Assembly (NCBI GenBank): GCA_964448245.1
Contig: CAYUWF010000039.1
Coordinates: 1 to 19,450 of the forward strand
DNA: 19,450 nucleotides
Direction of reading: 5' to 3'
Source of the DNA: DATEVL01 sp964448245
GTDB lineage: Bacteria; Chloroflexota; Anaerolineae; Anaerolineales; E44-bin32
Position numbers and translations under genes: made by a program. Below the pieces are notes generated by a model. The model was not told where the DNA came from. It was given only the letters and a program-made list of their open reading frames with translations, and searched no databases. Shown here in pieces: positions 1 through 7,471 of the stretch; the first letter of the stretch is position 1; the number at the start of each line of letters is the position of its first letter.

Positions 1-240
1 CAGAGGGTTCGTGACGGAAACGAGCCGGCCAGCGCTGTCGTAGCCGTAAGAAGTGACTTTCCCACCCTGGTCGCGTGAGTTGATCATACGCCCAACAGCG
101 TCGTACGCGCTGGCCGCCGTCGTGCCGTCGGGGTATGTTGTCAGGTCCAGCCGACCGCGTACATCGTAGCCAAAGAGCGTCGTGTGGCCATTCGGGTCGG
201 TCGTATGGATGAGTTCGACGGGCGAAGGCGCGTTTGAGAT
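1..240 (-). pseudogene. RHS/YD-repeat protein fragment, 5' truncated
   Basis: The minus strand encodes an 80-residue open frame that runs off the window edge. It carries classic YD repeats: TDPNGHTTLFGYDVRGRL, then a TYPDGT..YDAVGRM unit, then a GGKVTSYGYDSAGRLVSVTNP unit. Each is about 20 residues with the Y-D-x-x-G-R-L signature. Such proteins are large secreted or surface shells, often delivering polymorphic toxins. The frame stays open upstream past 373 and into the neighbouring regulator gene, but I see no ATG, GTG or TTG before the repeats (the first ATG, in GRMIN, is well inside them) and no ribosome-binding site. This is therefore probably a displaced fragment or the far side of a rearrangement. 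The YD-repeat identity is secure; its status as a broken gene is an inference, because most of the gene lies outside the window. Bases 241-373 hold no other feature I can name. Confidence 0.7.
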
Positions 241-373
241 GAATTGGTGTCGTTCGGTATCGCTTGGGAGGCAAGCCGCGCGGAGGTCGGAGAATCTCCC
301 TGGAGTCTGCGGATTGCCAGCATGCCGCCCGTCTGAAGATCGAGCGAGGAGATTCGCAGATGGCGCCTGTTCC

Positions 374-1549
374 CTACCTCGCCGCCCCCTGAAACTCGGG
401 CGGCAGGTGCCCGAGATCGATCTGCTCGTCGTCGCAGAAGAGCATCGCCCGCTCGACGACGTGGTGCAGCTCGCGGATGTTGCCCGGCCAGCGGTGCGCC
501 TTGAGGGCTTCGATCGCCCGCGGGGTGATGCCGAGAATGGAGGCGCCCATGCGCTGGTTGATCTGCCGGATGAACGTTCCCACCAGCGCCGGGATGTCGA
601 CGACGCGCTCTCGCAGCGGGGGTAGGTGCAGGTCGACGACCTTCAGGCGGTAGTACAGATCCTCGCGGAACGTGCCTTGCTCGATCATCGTCGGCAGGTT
701 GCGATTCGACGCCGCCAGGATCTGCAGGTCGACCGTGATTTCGGTCACGCCGCCGACCCGGCGGAAACGCTGCTCGTCCAGTACGCGCAGCAGCTTGGCC
801 TGCATCTCGGCTTTGGTCGACGAGATCTCGTCCAGAAAGAGAATCCCGCCGTCGGCGACCTCCACCAGGCCCGGCTTGCGCTTCAGGGCGCCGGTGAAGG
901 CGCCGGCCTCGTGTCCGAACAGTTCCGACTCGATCATCGTGTCGGGCAGGGCGGCGCAGTTGACCGGGACGAAGGGCTTGTCGGCGCGCGGCCCCATCCC
1001 GCGGATCGCCTTGGCCAGCACTTCCTTGCCGGTGCCGGTTTCGCCCGTGATCAGGACCGACACCTGAGCGGCCGCCGCCCGTTCGGCTTCGCGCAAGATC
1101 CGCTGCATCGCCGGCGTCTCCCCCACGATCCATTCGAGCTGAGCGGTTGACGCTCGGCGAAGCAGGGCCAGCTCCCGGCGCAGGGCGACGATCTCACGCG
1201 CCCGCTCGACCGCCTTGCGCAACCGGTCGAAGTCCAGCGGTTTCATCAGGAAGTCCGTGGCGCCCTGTTTCATCGCCTCCACGGCCGTCTCGACCTCGCC
1301 GAAGGCCGTGATCAGGATCACCGGGGGGCTCGGGTTCTCGCGGGCGATGCGGTCCAGCAGGGTCAGCCCCGAGCCGTCCGGTAGAAAGACGTCCAGCAGG
1401 ATGATGTCAGCGGCGCCGGCGTCGATGGCGGCGTTAGCCTGGGCCAGGTTGCCGGCCTCCAGGGCTTCGTACCCGGAGTCGCGCAACGTCTGGCTGACGA
1501 AAGTGCGGGCCGTCTCTTCGTCATCGACGACGAGGATCGTGGCGGTCAT
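374..1549 (-). CDS. Sigma-54-dependent response regulator (REC-AAA+), lacks C-terminal HTH
   Basis: This 391-residue protein of the NtrC/AtoC/ZraR class activates sigma-54 RNA polymerase by ATP hydrolysis after phosphorylation. The receiver domain (about 1-120) has acidic residues D9/D10, phosphoacceptor D53, T81 and K103. The AAA+ domain (about 140-375) has Walker A GETGTGK (169-175), the sigma-54 contact loop GAFTGA (216-221), Walker B GGILFLDE (234-241) and arginine residues in REDLYYRL. The protein stops after LPPEFQGAAR, where family members usually continue into a Fis-type helix-turn-helix; they are typically 440-480 residues. No HTH can be read in other frames just downstream. Its ATG overlaps the stop of the kinase gene by 4 nt (ATGA), so the two are translationally coupled and are almost certainly a cognate pair. 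HTH-less members such as Helicobacter FlgR and Chlamydia CtcC are known, so it may work from solution. Truncation by a rearrangement with the adjacent RHS fragment is the alternative. Confidence 0.95.
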   Translation of the reverse strand: MTATILVVDDEETARTFVSQTLRDSGYEALEAGNLAQANAAIDAGAADIILLDVFLPDGSGLTLLDRIARENPSPPVILITAFGEVETAVEAMKQGATDFLMKPLDFDRLRKAVERAREIVALRRELALLRRASTAQLEWIVGETPAMQRILREAERAAAAQVSVLITGETGTGKEVLAKAIRGMGPRADKPFVPVNCAALPDTMIESELFGHEAGAFTGALKRKPGLVEVADGGILFLDEISSTKAEMQAKLLRVLDEQRFRRVGGVTEITVDLQILAASNRNLPTMIEQGTFREDLYYRLKVVDLHLPPLRERVVDIPALVGTFIRQINQRMGASILGITPRAIEALKAHRWPGNIRELHHVVERAMLFCDDEQIDLGHLPPEFQGAAR

Positions 1550-3549
1550 CGAGCGGGCGCCTCCACGGGGCCGGGAACGGGCTTCGGCGAACTCTCAGCC
1601 GGCAGGCGGATGGTGAAGACGGTTCCGGCGTCGGCGAAGCTCTCCACCTGGATCCCGCCTTTGTGCGCAGCCAGGATGCGGCGGGAGATCGCCAGGCCGA
1701 GGCCGGTGCCGTCCTTCTTGGTCGTGAAGAACGGATCGAAGATGCGGTCGAGCACCTCAGGCGGGATGCCCGGACCGGTGTCGGCCAGGCGCAGCTCGAC
1801 CACTCGGCCCTGGGGGCCGTGCGCCGGTGCCAGCGTCAAGGAGAGCGTGCCGCCTTCGCCCATGGCCTGCACGGCGTTGGTGATGATGTTGACGATGACC
1901 TGCTCCAGCGTGCGCGGATCGGCCTCGCAGCGGGGAGTGGACGGGTCGAAGGCGGTGTGGACGCCGACGCGTGCCTGCTGGAGCCTCGGCTGCCAACGGG
2001 CCAGCAGGCGCCCGAGCATGTCGGCCAGGTCGATCGGCTCCATGCGCGGCTCGAGCGGCCGCGCGAAGAACAGGACGTCGGTCATCAACTGGTCGAGGCG
2101 CAGGCATTCCCGCCGTACCCGTTCGAGCGAATCGGCCAGGGGGTGATCCTTCCCCAGCCGGCCGGCGACGTACTGGATGCCGGTGCTGATGTTGTTGATC
2201 GGATTGCGCACTTCATGCGCGAAGATCGCCGAGACCTCGCCCAGGAGCGCCCGCTGCGCCAGGATTTCCGTCTGGTTCTCGATCGCCTGGCGCTCGGACA
2301 TGTCGCTCAGCACCAGCAAGAGACGCGCTGCCGCGCCCGACGGCAGGGGGCGGACGCGCAAGTGGACGGGGAAGGGAGTCCCGTCCCGGCGATGGAACGT
2401 CAGCCGGGCGCGTTCCGCCTCGCGTTCGTGGCCGGAGGCATCTAGCAGCGTGGCCAGAAAATCCTTCGGCCCGACGAGGATGTCCTGGATCGGCATCCCG
2501 TGCAGCTCCTCCTGGCGGTAGCCGAGCATCTCGGCGGCGCGCGGATTGGCGTGGACGACGCGCAGCGCCTCATCCAGGGAGATCAGGCCGTCGGTGACCG
2601 CCGCCGCCAGGTCCCGCCCTTCGGCCGTGAGCGACTGCACCTGCTGCTCGAGATCTGCGAGGGCGGCGCGCTGCAGATGGAGAAGGAGCGCGGCGTGGGC
2701 CAGATCGGCGATGATCGCCATCAGCGATTCGGCTTCGGGGGGCAGGACGGCCTCCTGCCGCCACGCGGCGACAAGCATTCCGATCCAGGCGGTGGCCGTG
2801 CCGAGCGGAGCCGTGCGAACGGTCGAGAAACCGGCGCTTCGCCCTGCTCGGTACAGAGGGTGATCCGGACGCTGACCCAGCGTCCACTGCGTCGGCTGGG
2901 GCAGGGCGTCGAGGGCGCCGGCCGGCAGGGATGCCGGGAAGTCCACCGGGAGCGATCCCTGGAGCAGATACTCGGGACCGGAGGGGGAGACCGCGTAAAC
3001 GCCGACGGCGTCCGCCCACAGCAGGTCACGGGCGGCGGGGAGCATCTCCTGCAAGACGTCGAGCCGGGGTTCGAGGAGCGCCTGCGCCAGGCCTTGCAGC
3101 CGCGCGATCCGGTCGGCGGCGGCCTGGAGCGCTTGCTCGGCTTGCTCTCGCGCGCCGGTGGGCGCGAGCTGAACCAGGATGGCCTCGGCCGGAGCGCGGC
3201 TGGCGCGGGCCCGCAGGTCGACTCGCACAACGTCGCCCTGACGGGTCTGCAGGGGCACCTCATTCAGGTCGACGTCGGCTGAGCCCCAGGCGTTCAGGAT
3301 GCGCGCCAGGGCCTCTTCGCCGGCGGGTTCCGGGAAAAGCGAAGCCGGACGCAGGCCGGTGACCTCGCTGCGGGAGTAGCCCGTCAGCAGCAAGAAGGCG
3401 TGATTGGCGGCCAAGACCGAACGGCCGTCGCTGGTCAGCACCAGGACGGCCTCGGGGATCGAGTCGGCCAGAAGGCGAAAAAGTTCGCGGTAGGGATCAG
3501 GTCGGAGGAGCCGGGCGATCGCGCTCGGTGCGGGCGAACGGCTCGGCAA
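1546..3549 (-). CDS. PAS-GAF-PAS sensor histidine kinase (NtrB/AtoS-like)
   Basis: This 667-residue soluble histidine kinase phosphorylates the downstream sigma-54 regulator. Domains in order are a PAS (about 25-130), a GAF-like region (about 150-295), a short coiled region, a second PAS (about 312-425), HisKA with the H-box FAHEVRNPINN (phospho-accepting H445) and HATPase_c. The HATPase_c has N-box N558 in NIITNAVQAM, G1 DTGPG (590-594), F-box FDPFFTTKKDG and G2 GTGLGLA (614-620). I see no transmembrane segment or signal peptide, so it probably senses a cytoplasmic signal such as redox state, a ligand or nitrogen/carbon status; the ligand cannot be read from sequence. The start is TTG, 3 nt after the rpoN stop. 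There is no good ribosome-binding site, which suggests translational coupling to rpoN. No in-frame ATG exists before the first PAS domain. Confidence 0.93.
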   Translation of the reverse strand: MPSRSPAPSAIARLLRPDPYRELFRLLADSIPEAVLVLTSDGRSVLAANHAFLLLTGYSRSEVTGLRPASLFPEPAGEEALARILNAWGSADVDLNEVPLQTRQGDVVRVDLRARASRAPAEAILVQLAPTGAREQAEQALQAAADRIARLQGLAQALLEPRLDVLQEMLPAARDLLWADAVGVYAVSPSGPEYLLQGSLPVDFPASLPAGALDALPQPTQWTLGQRPDHPLYRAGRSAGFSTVRTAPLGTATAWIGMLVAAWRQEAVLPPEAESLMAIIADLAHAALLLHLQRAALADLEQQVQSLTAEGRDLAAAVTDGLISLDEALRVVHANPRAAEMLGYRQEELHGMPIQDILVGPKDFLATLLDASGHEREAERARLTFHRRDGTPFPVHLRVRPLPSGAAARLLLVLSDMSERQAIENQTEILAQRALLGEVSAIFAHEVRNPINNISTGIQYVAGRLGKDHPLADSLERVRRECLRLDQLMTDVLFFARPLEPRMEPIDLADMLGRLLARWQPRLQQARVGVHTAFDPSTPRCEADPRTLEQVIVNIITNAVQAMGEGGTLSLTLAPAHGPQGRVVELRLADTGPGIPPEVLDRIFDPFFTTKKDGTGLGLAISRRILAAHKGGIQVESFADAGTVFTIRLPAESSPKPVPGPVEAPAR

Positions 3550-3552
3550 GGC

Positions 3553-4968
3553 TCAGGCCTGCGCCCCAATCGGGGTGGCCCGCCGGACGTGGCGCAGCCG
3601 CGCCGGCAGGATGCCCTCCACCGCCCGATACTTGGCGACGGTGCGCCGCGCGACGCGCACGCCCTCCCGGCGGAGCCGGGCGGAGATCTCGTCGTCGGTC
3701 AGCGGCCGGGCCTCGGCGCCGACCATCTCCTTGATCCGGTCGCGCACAGAGAGGCTGCGGTCGAAGAAGCGATGGAGGGGGATGATCCGCCCGTTGGGCA
3801 GCGCCACGGATTTATGGGCGACGGCCCGCGAGACGGTCGACTCATGGACGCCGATCTCGGCGGCGAGGCTGGCGCGGGTAATCGGCCGCAGATGGCGGTC
3901 GCCATGAAGGATGAAGTCCTTCTGGCGGGCGACGAGCGACCGCATCAAGCGGCGCATGGTGTTGTTGCGCTGCTGCAGGCACTTGACGAAGAGCGAGGCA
4001 CGCTCCAGATGGCGCGACCATTCGCCGGCCTGGTCCTCATCGGTGGAGGGCACCGCCTCGCGGAAAAGCGGATTGACCCGCAGCCATCCGGCCAGCGCGG
4101 AGAAGATCTCCACCACCAGGGCGTTCCTATCGTTGGGGCTGACCGAAATCTGGATATCGGGATTGTGATAGACGTTGGGGTCGGCGGCCGCGGCCTGGCG
4201 GCCCGAGCCCCAGAAGGCACGTGCCGGATAGGGGTTCAACTTGGCGTGGATCCACTCGGCCGCCTGCCGGGCGCGCATCTGGCTGACCCCCAGAGTCTGG
4301 CCGATTCGCTCGAACTCTCGGCGCCCGAGCTCGGCGAAGCATTCGTCGAGCATGCGCCGGGACAGCGCCACCAACGGGTCTCCGGGGTCTATCAAGCTGA
4401 GCTGGGCCATCAACGCCTGCCGCGGACCGGCGGTGGCCAGACCGGGCGGGTCGGCGCGGGCGATCAGCTCCAAGACGTGCTCCACCTGGGACAGGCTGGT
4501 GCGCGTGGCGCGGGCGATGATGGCGGGAGGATCCTCGAGGAACCCTTCGTCGTTCAAGCTCGACAGCACGTAGGCCGCCAGATGGCGCTCCGAGGGGTCC
4601 AGGTCGCCGGCGATCTGGGCCAGGACGTGCAGAGCCAGGTCCTCAGGGGCGGCCGGCTCCTGGTCCGCAGGAGTCTCGTCGAGCGAGGCGGCGCCTGACG
4701 TACGGCCGGATTCGCGTGGCGAGAGGAAGACCAGCAGGTCGTCCTGGGCCGCCGGCGCGCTGCAGACGGGGCAGGGCGCCGCGCCGCCCAATGGGCGATG
4801 GCAGGTCGGGCAGACCCTGTCATCGAGCATCTCGAGCGCCGGGTTGGAGGCGATCTCGGTGAGGACTCGCTCACGCAGCTCCAGGTTCGACAGAGCCAGC
4901 AGGCTCATCGTCTGGGCGAGGTGGGCCGTCGTCAGAGGGCGGAGGGACTGGTCGTGTACCTGCAGCAT
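3553..4968 (-). CDS. rpoN: RNA polymerase sigma-54 factor with zinc-knuckle insertion
   Basis: Sigma-54 recognises -24/-12 promoters and needs an AAA+ activator to open DNA. This 471-residue protein has the Q/L-rich activator-interacting region I (residues 1-48, LAQTMSLLALSNLELRE then NPALE), the core-binding domain, the HTH (ITRASLAAEIGVHESTVSRAV) and the RpoN box ARRTVAKYR near residues 440-448. Between region I and the core-binding domain is CPTC-x9-CPVC (C53, C56, C66, C69), a probable zinc knuckle absent from the E. coli protein; a Ser/Glu-rich linker follows. The ATG at 4968 is chosen because GGAG lies 6 nt upstream and a good promoter ends just ahead. A TTG 48 nt further upstream overlaps that promoter's -35 and cannot be on its transcript. 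It is the first gene of the operon with the kinase and activator. Confidence 0.96.
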   Translation of the reverse strand: MLQVHDQSLRPLTTAHLAQTMSLLALSNLELRERVLTEIASNPALEMLDDRVCPTCHRPLGGAAPCPVCSAPAAQDDLLVFLSPRESGRTSGAASLDETPADQEPAAPEDLALHVLAQIAGDLDPSERHLAAYVLSSLNDEGFLEDPPAIIARATRTSLSQVEHVLELIARADPPGLATAGPRQALMAQLSLIDPGDPLVALSRRMLDECFAELGRREFERIGQTLGVSQMRARQAAEWIHAKLNPYPARAFWGSGRQAAAADPNVYHNPDIQISVSPNDRNALVVEIFSALAGWLRVNPLFREAVPSTDEDQAGEWSRHLERASLFVKCLQQRNNTMRRLMRSLVARQKDFILHGDRHLRPITRASLAAEIGVHESTVSRAVAHKSVALPNGRIIPLHRFFDRSLSVRDRIKEMVGAEARPLTDDEISARLRREGVRVARRTVAKYRAVEGILPARLRHVRRATPIGAQA

Positions 4969-4987
4969 GGGTCGCTCCACGGGCCGC

Positions 4988-5016
4988 AGTATAGCGGAAC
5001 CAGCCCGTACGCGCAA
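4988..5016 (-). promoter_or_regulatory. Sigma-70-type promoter of the rpoN operon
   Basis: On the minus strand TTGCGC (5016-5011) and TATACT (4993-4988) are separated by exactly 17 bp. The -10 matches TATAAT at five of six positions and the -35 matches TTGACA at four. Transcription would start near 4981, leaving a leader of about 13 nt that contains the rpoN GGAG. It lies immediately downstream of the sigma-54 element, so the operon can have basal and sigma-54-driven transcription. Confidence 0.6.
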
Positions 5017-5021
5017 TCCAG

Positions 5022-5038
5022 TTGCAAGACCCGTGCCA
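5022..5038 (-). promoter_or_regulatory. Sigma-54 (-24/-12) promoter upstream of rpoN
   Basis: The minus strand reads TGGCACG-GGTC-TTGCA, a full match to the sigma-54 core consensus TGGCACG-N4-TTGCA/T, with the invariant GG and GC dinucleotides 10 nt apart. A start near 5013 would give a leader of about 45 nt before the rpoN ATG. The position, in the intergenic space directly upstream of a gene for sigma-54 itself, argues against chance. No activator-binding palindrome is obvious upstream, where trmFO begins. That fits an activator without an HTH. Confidence 0.75.
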
Positions 5039-5050
5039 CCGAAGGAGTGC

Positions 5051-5056
5051 TAGAAT
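5051..5056 (+). promoter_or_regulatory. -10 element of trmFO, probable leaderless start
   Basis: TAGAAT on the plus strand ends 7 nt before the trmFO ATG, which places the expected transcription start at or next to the start codon. No convincing -35 is seen at 16-18 bp. The divergent rpoN promoters lie within 40 bp, so polymerases at the two sides could interfere. Confidence 0.45.
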
Positions 5057-5063
5057 CTGGGCC

Positions 5064-6416
5064 ATGAATGGGGATGGTTTGTGGGTGGTGGGCGGGGGAT
5101 TGGCCGGGAGCGAGGCGGCGTGGCAGATCGCCGAGGCCGGGATCGACGTGGCGTTGTACGAGATGCGGCCTCAAGTGCAGACGGGCGCGCATCGAACGGC
5201 AGGGTTGGCGGAACTTGTGTGCTCCAACTCGCTCGGCTCGATGCTTCCGGATCGCGCCTCCGGGGTTCTGCTGGGCGAGGTGCGGCGGCTGGGCTCGCTC
5301 CTGGCACGCGAGGCGGAGGCCAGCGCGGTCCCGGCCGGCGGAGCGCTGGCCGTCGATCGGGAGCTTTTCTCGGCGCGCGTTACCCGCGCTCTGGAGAATC
5401 ATCCGCGCGTGACGATCGTGCGCGCAGAGGTGCGGGAGATCCCCGAGGGGCTGGGCGTCGTCGCCAGCGGTCCATTGACCTCGCCGGCGCTGTCGCAGGC
5501 GCTGAGGGCCCTGGCCGGTGCGGATCATCTGTACTTCTTCGACGCGCTGTCCCCGATCGTCGAGGCTGACAGCGTCGACCCGGCGATCGCCTTCCGGGCG
5601 TCCCGCTACGGGAGGGGAGAGACCGACGACGGCGACTACCTCAACTGCCCGATGACGCGGGAAGAGTACCAGGCGTTCGTCACGGCGTTAGCCGGCGCCG
5701 AGCGGATTCATCTGCACGATTTCGAGGCGGCCATCGAGGCGGGCGTGCGGGCCGGCGCCGGGACGTATTTCGAAGGCTGCCTGCCGGTGGAGGTGCTTGC
5801 CAACCGCGGGGCGATGGCGCTGGCCTTTGGTCCTTTGCGGCCGGTTGGCCTGAAGGACGCCCGCAGCGGGGCCCGGCCGTACGCCGTGGTCCAGCTCCGG
5901 CAGGACAACCTAGCCGGGAGCCTGTACAACTTGGTGGGTTTCCAGACAAACCTGACCTTCCCCGAACAGAGCCGGGTCTTTCGCATGATCCCCGGGCTGG
6001 GTGCGGCGCGCTTTGTGCGCTACGGGCAGATGCACCGCAACACCTTCGTCAACTCGCCGCAGGTGCTCCAGCCGACGCTCGAGGTGCGAAGGCGCGCTGG
6101 CCTCTTTCTGGCGGGCCAGATCACCGGTGTGGAGGGTTATCTGGGGAACATCGCCACGGGTCTGTTAGCCGGAGTAAATGCCGCGCGCGCCATGCGGAGT
6201 GAGACGCTGCTCGAGCTCCCGCGCGCGACGATGCTCGGCGCGCTCTGCCATTACATCTGTAACGCCGAGGCGAAGACGTTCCAGCCGATGAAGGCCAACT
6301 TCGGCCTGCTGCCGCCGCTCGAAGGGCCGAGGGTTGGCGAGCGCCGGACGCGCCAGCGAATGTACGCGGAGCGATCCGCGCAAGCCCTCTCCCACCTTGT
6401 TGAAGCCTCTTCTTGA
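5064..6416 (+). CDS. trmFO: Methylenetetrahydrofolate--tRNA-(uracil-54-C5)-methyltransferase
   Basis: TrmFO is a flavoenzyme that methylates U54 in the T-loop of tRNA, using methylene-tetrahydrofolate as carbon donor and reduced FAD. This 450-residue protein has the N-terminal FAD-binding loop VVGGGLAGSEAAWQ (G10-G12, G15). Its two conserved catalytic cysteines are C53, in ELVCSNSLGS and at the same number as in the Bacillus subtilis enzyme, and C239, in FEGCLPVEV. The family blocks NCPMTREEY, YNLVGFQTNL, MHRNTFVNSP and FLAGQITGVEGY are present. Length is normal for the family. The ATG at 5064 places the FAD loop at residue 8. An in-frame TTG at 5022 would add 14 unrelated residues and lies upstream of the likely promoter. 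AAGGAG lies 16 nt upstream, too far for normal use. Confidence 0.97.
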   Translation: MNGDGLWVVGGGLAGSEAAWQIAEAGIDVALYEMRPQVQTGAHRTAGLAELVCSNSLGSMLPDRASGVLLGEVRRLGSLLAREAEASAVPAGGALAVDRELFSARVTRALENHPRVTIVRAEVREIPEGLGVVASGPLTSPALSQALRALAGADHLYFFDALSPIVEADSVDPAIAFRASRYGRGETDDGDYLNCPMTREEYQAFVTALAGAERIHLHDFEAAIEAGVRAGAGTYFEGCLPVEVLANRGAMALAFGPLRPVGLKDARSGARPYAVVQLRQDNLAGSLYNLVGFQTNLTFPEQSRVFRMIPGLGAARFVRYGQMHRNTFVNSPQVLQPTLEVRRRAGLFLAGQITGVEGYLGNIATGLLAGVNAARAMRSETLLELPRATMLGALCHYICNAEAKTFQPMKANFGLLPPLEGPRVGERRTRQRMYAERSAQALSHLVEASS

Positions 6417-6417
6417 T

Positions 6418-6431
6418 GCTATGCGCATAGC
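6418..6431. repeat. 14-bp perfect palindrome between trmFO and the M28 gene
   Basis: GCTATGCGCATAGC starts one base after the trmFO stop codon. A half copy (GCTATGCG) recurs at 6481-6488 over the start of the lipoprotein gene, 63 bp downstream; both contain an in-frame ATG. It could be an operator for a dimeric regulator or a chance palindrome. There is no T-run, so it is unlikely to be a terminator. Confidence 0.35.
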
Positions 6432-6483
6432 CACGAGGACATCCCAGCCTGCCAGTTCTCCCGTCCCCAACGGTCAAGAGGCT

Positions 6484-7347
6484 ATGCGAATCGTGTGGTG
6501 CGTGTTGCTCCTGCTTACTGCTTGCGGGCCCGCGGGTGGAGCGTCATTCGATGGGGAGGCGGCGCTTGGCCGCGTCGAAGAGCAACTTACGATGGGGCCG
6601 CGGTTCCCGGGCTCGCCGGGCCACCAGGCGATCCAGCAGTGGCTGGGGGAGGAACTTGCGGCCCGGGGTTGGGAAACACAGTCGGATTCCTTCTCCTATC
6701 TGGGAACGACGCTTACGAATATCACAGCCCGGCGAGGCCCCGGGTCCGGCCCTCTGATCCTGCTGGGGGCGCACTACGATACACGCCGGTTCGCGGACCG
6801 CGACCCTTCCTCGCCGCACCAGCCCGTACCGGGTGCGAACGACGGCGCCTCGGGCGTGGCGGTGCTGTTGGAGCTGGCGCGTATTCTCGGCGCGCAGGAG
6901 CCGACCTGCGACCTGCGGCTGGTCTTTTTCGACGGTGAGGATAGCGGCGACATCGACGGTTGGGAATGGGCGGCGGGCGCGCGGCAGTACGCCGCCTCCC
7001 TCGACCACGAGCCCCTGGCTGTGGTGGTGGTCGATATGGTCGGGGATCGAGATCTCGACCTGCCCATCGAGCGCACGTCTTCGACCGACCTGGCGGCCGA
7101 AATCTGGGCGGCGGCGCAAAGCGAGGGCTTGCCGGCATTTCGCAGCGCACTTGGGCCGGCCGTCCTCGACGACCACACGCCGTTCCTGGCGCGCGGCTGG
7201 CGCGCCGTCGATATCATCGACCTGACCTATCCCCCCTGGCACACGGTTGAAGACACGATCGACAAGGTTTCGGCGGAAAGCCTCGATCAGGTGGGCGAGG
7301 CCCTGCTGGCGTGGCTGGCCGACGTCTGTCTGACGCTGGAAGGTTGA
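6484..7347 (+). CDS. M28-family lipoprotein, glutaminyl-cyclase/aminopeptidase-like
   Basis: This 287-residue exported zinc enzyme has a short lipoprotein signal, MRIVWCVLLLLTAC, with lipobox LTAC and C14 as the lipidated residue. The mature domain has the M28 metal set: H97 (GAHYDT), D120 (GANDGASGV), E152 (FFDGED), D184 or D188 (VVDMVGD) and H253 (PPWHTVEDT). The RFPGSPG entry motif, the single-domain size and the DDHTPFLARG..WHT block resemble glutaminyl-peptide cyclotransferases more than classical aminopeptidases. Either cyclising N-terminal Gln or removing N-terminal residues at the cell surface is possible. ATG 6484 is chosen because it gives an intact signal; an in-frame ATG at 6421 would bury it. 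AGAGG sits only 2 nt upstream, so the ribosome site is weak. The gap to trmFO is 67 nt. Confidence 0.88.
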   Translation: MRIVWCVLLLLTACGPAGGASFDGEAALGRVEEQLTMGPRFPGSPGHQAIQQWLGEELAARGWETQSDSFSYLGTTLTNITARRGPGSGPLILLGAHYDTRRFADRDPSSPHQPVPGANDGASGVAVLLELARILGAQEPTCDLRLVFFDGEDSGDIDGWEWAAGARQYAASLDHEPLAVVVVDMVGDRDLDLPIERTSSTDLAAEIWAAAQSEGLPAFRSALGPAVLDDHTPFLARGWRAVDIIDLTYPPWHTVEDTIDKVSAESLDQVGEALLAWLADVCLTLEG

Positions 7348-7357
7348 GCCTGAGCTT

Positions 7358-7380
7358 CCCGCGAGCTTCGAGCTCGCGGG
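7358..7380 (+). terminator. Hairpin after the M28 gene
   Basis: CCCGCGAGC and GCTCGCGGG form a perfect 9-bp stem around a TTCGA loop, 10 nt after the stop codon. Flanking AGCTT/AGCT bases could extend it with a bulge. The following bases (AGCTGTTCAG) lack a strong T-run, so intrinsic termination would be inefficient. It may be a transcript 3'-end stabiliser. Confidence 0.5.
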
Positions 7381-7439
7381 AGCTGTTCAGATTGCCCTAG
7401 AGCGCGGGCCACACACCACCGACCACTGACCCCTGCATG

Positions 7440-7471
7440 ATCCGCTCATGCCGAAGCAGCCCCTGCCGACC
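7440..7471 (+). repeat. 32-bp direct repeat, left copy (hflX start duplicate)
   Basis: This is identical over 32 bp to 9691-9722 and about 40 of 43 matching when extended. It includes the last 8 bases before the hflX ATG and codons for MPKQPLPT. The extension upstream shows TGCATGAT where the functional copy has TGTATAAT, so the promoter is degraded. After the repeat the left copy diverges. Read from its ATG it gives a frame of about 45 residues ending in TGA that is unrelated to HflX. Confidence 0.85.

Noticed and set aside
3400..4698. 432-codon plus-strand frame opposite rpoN
   Set aside because: It is a shadow of rpoN, whose HTH and RpoN box are unmistakable on the minus strand.
5016..5016. 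TTG at 5016 as rpoN start
   Set aside because: It coincides with the -35 of the likely promoter and would precede the transcript; ATG 4968 has a proper GGAG.
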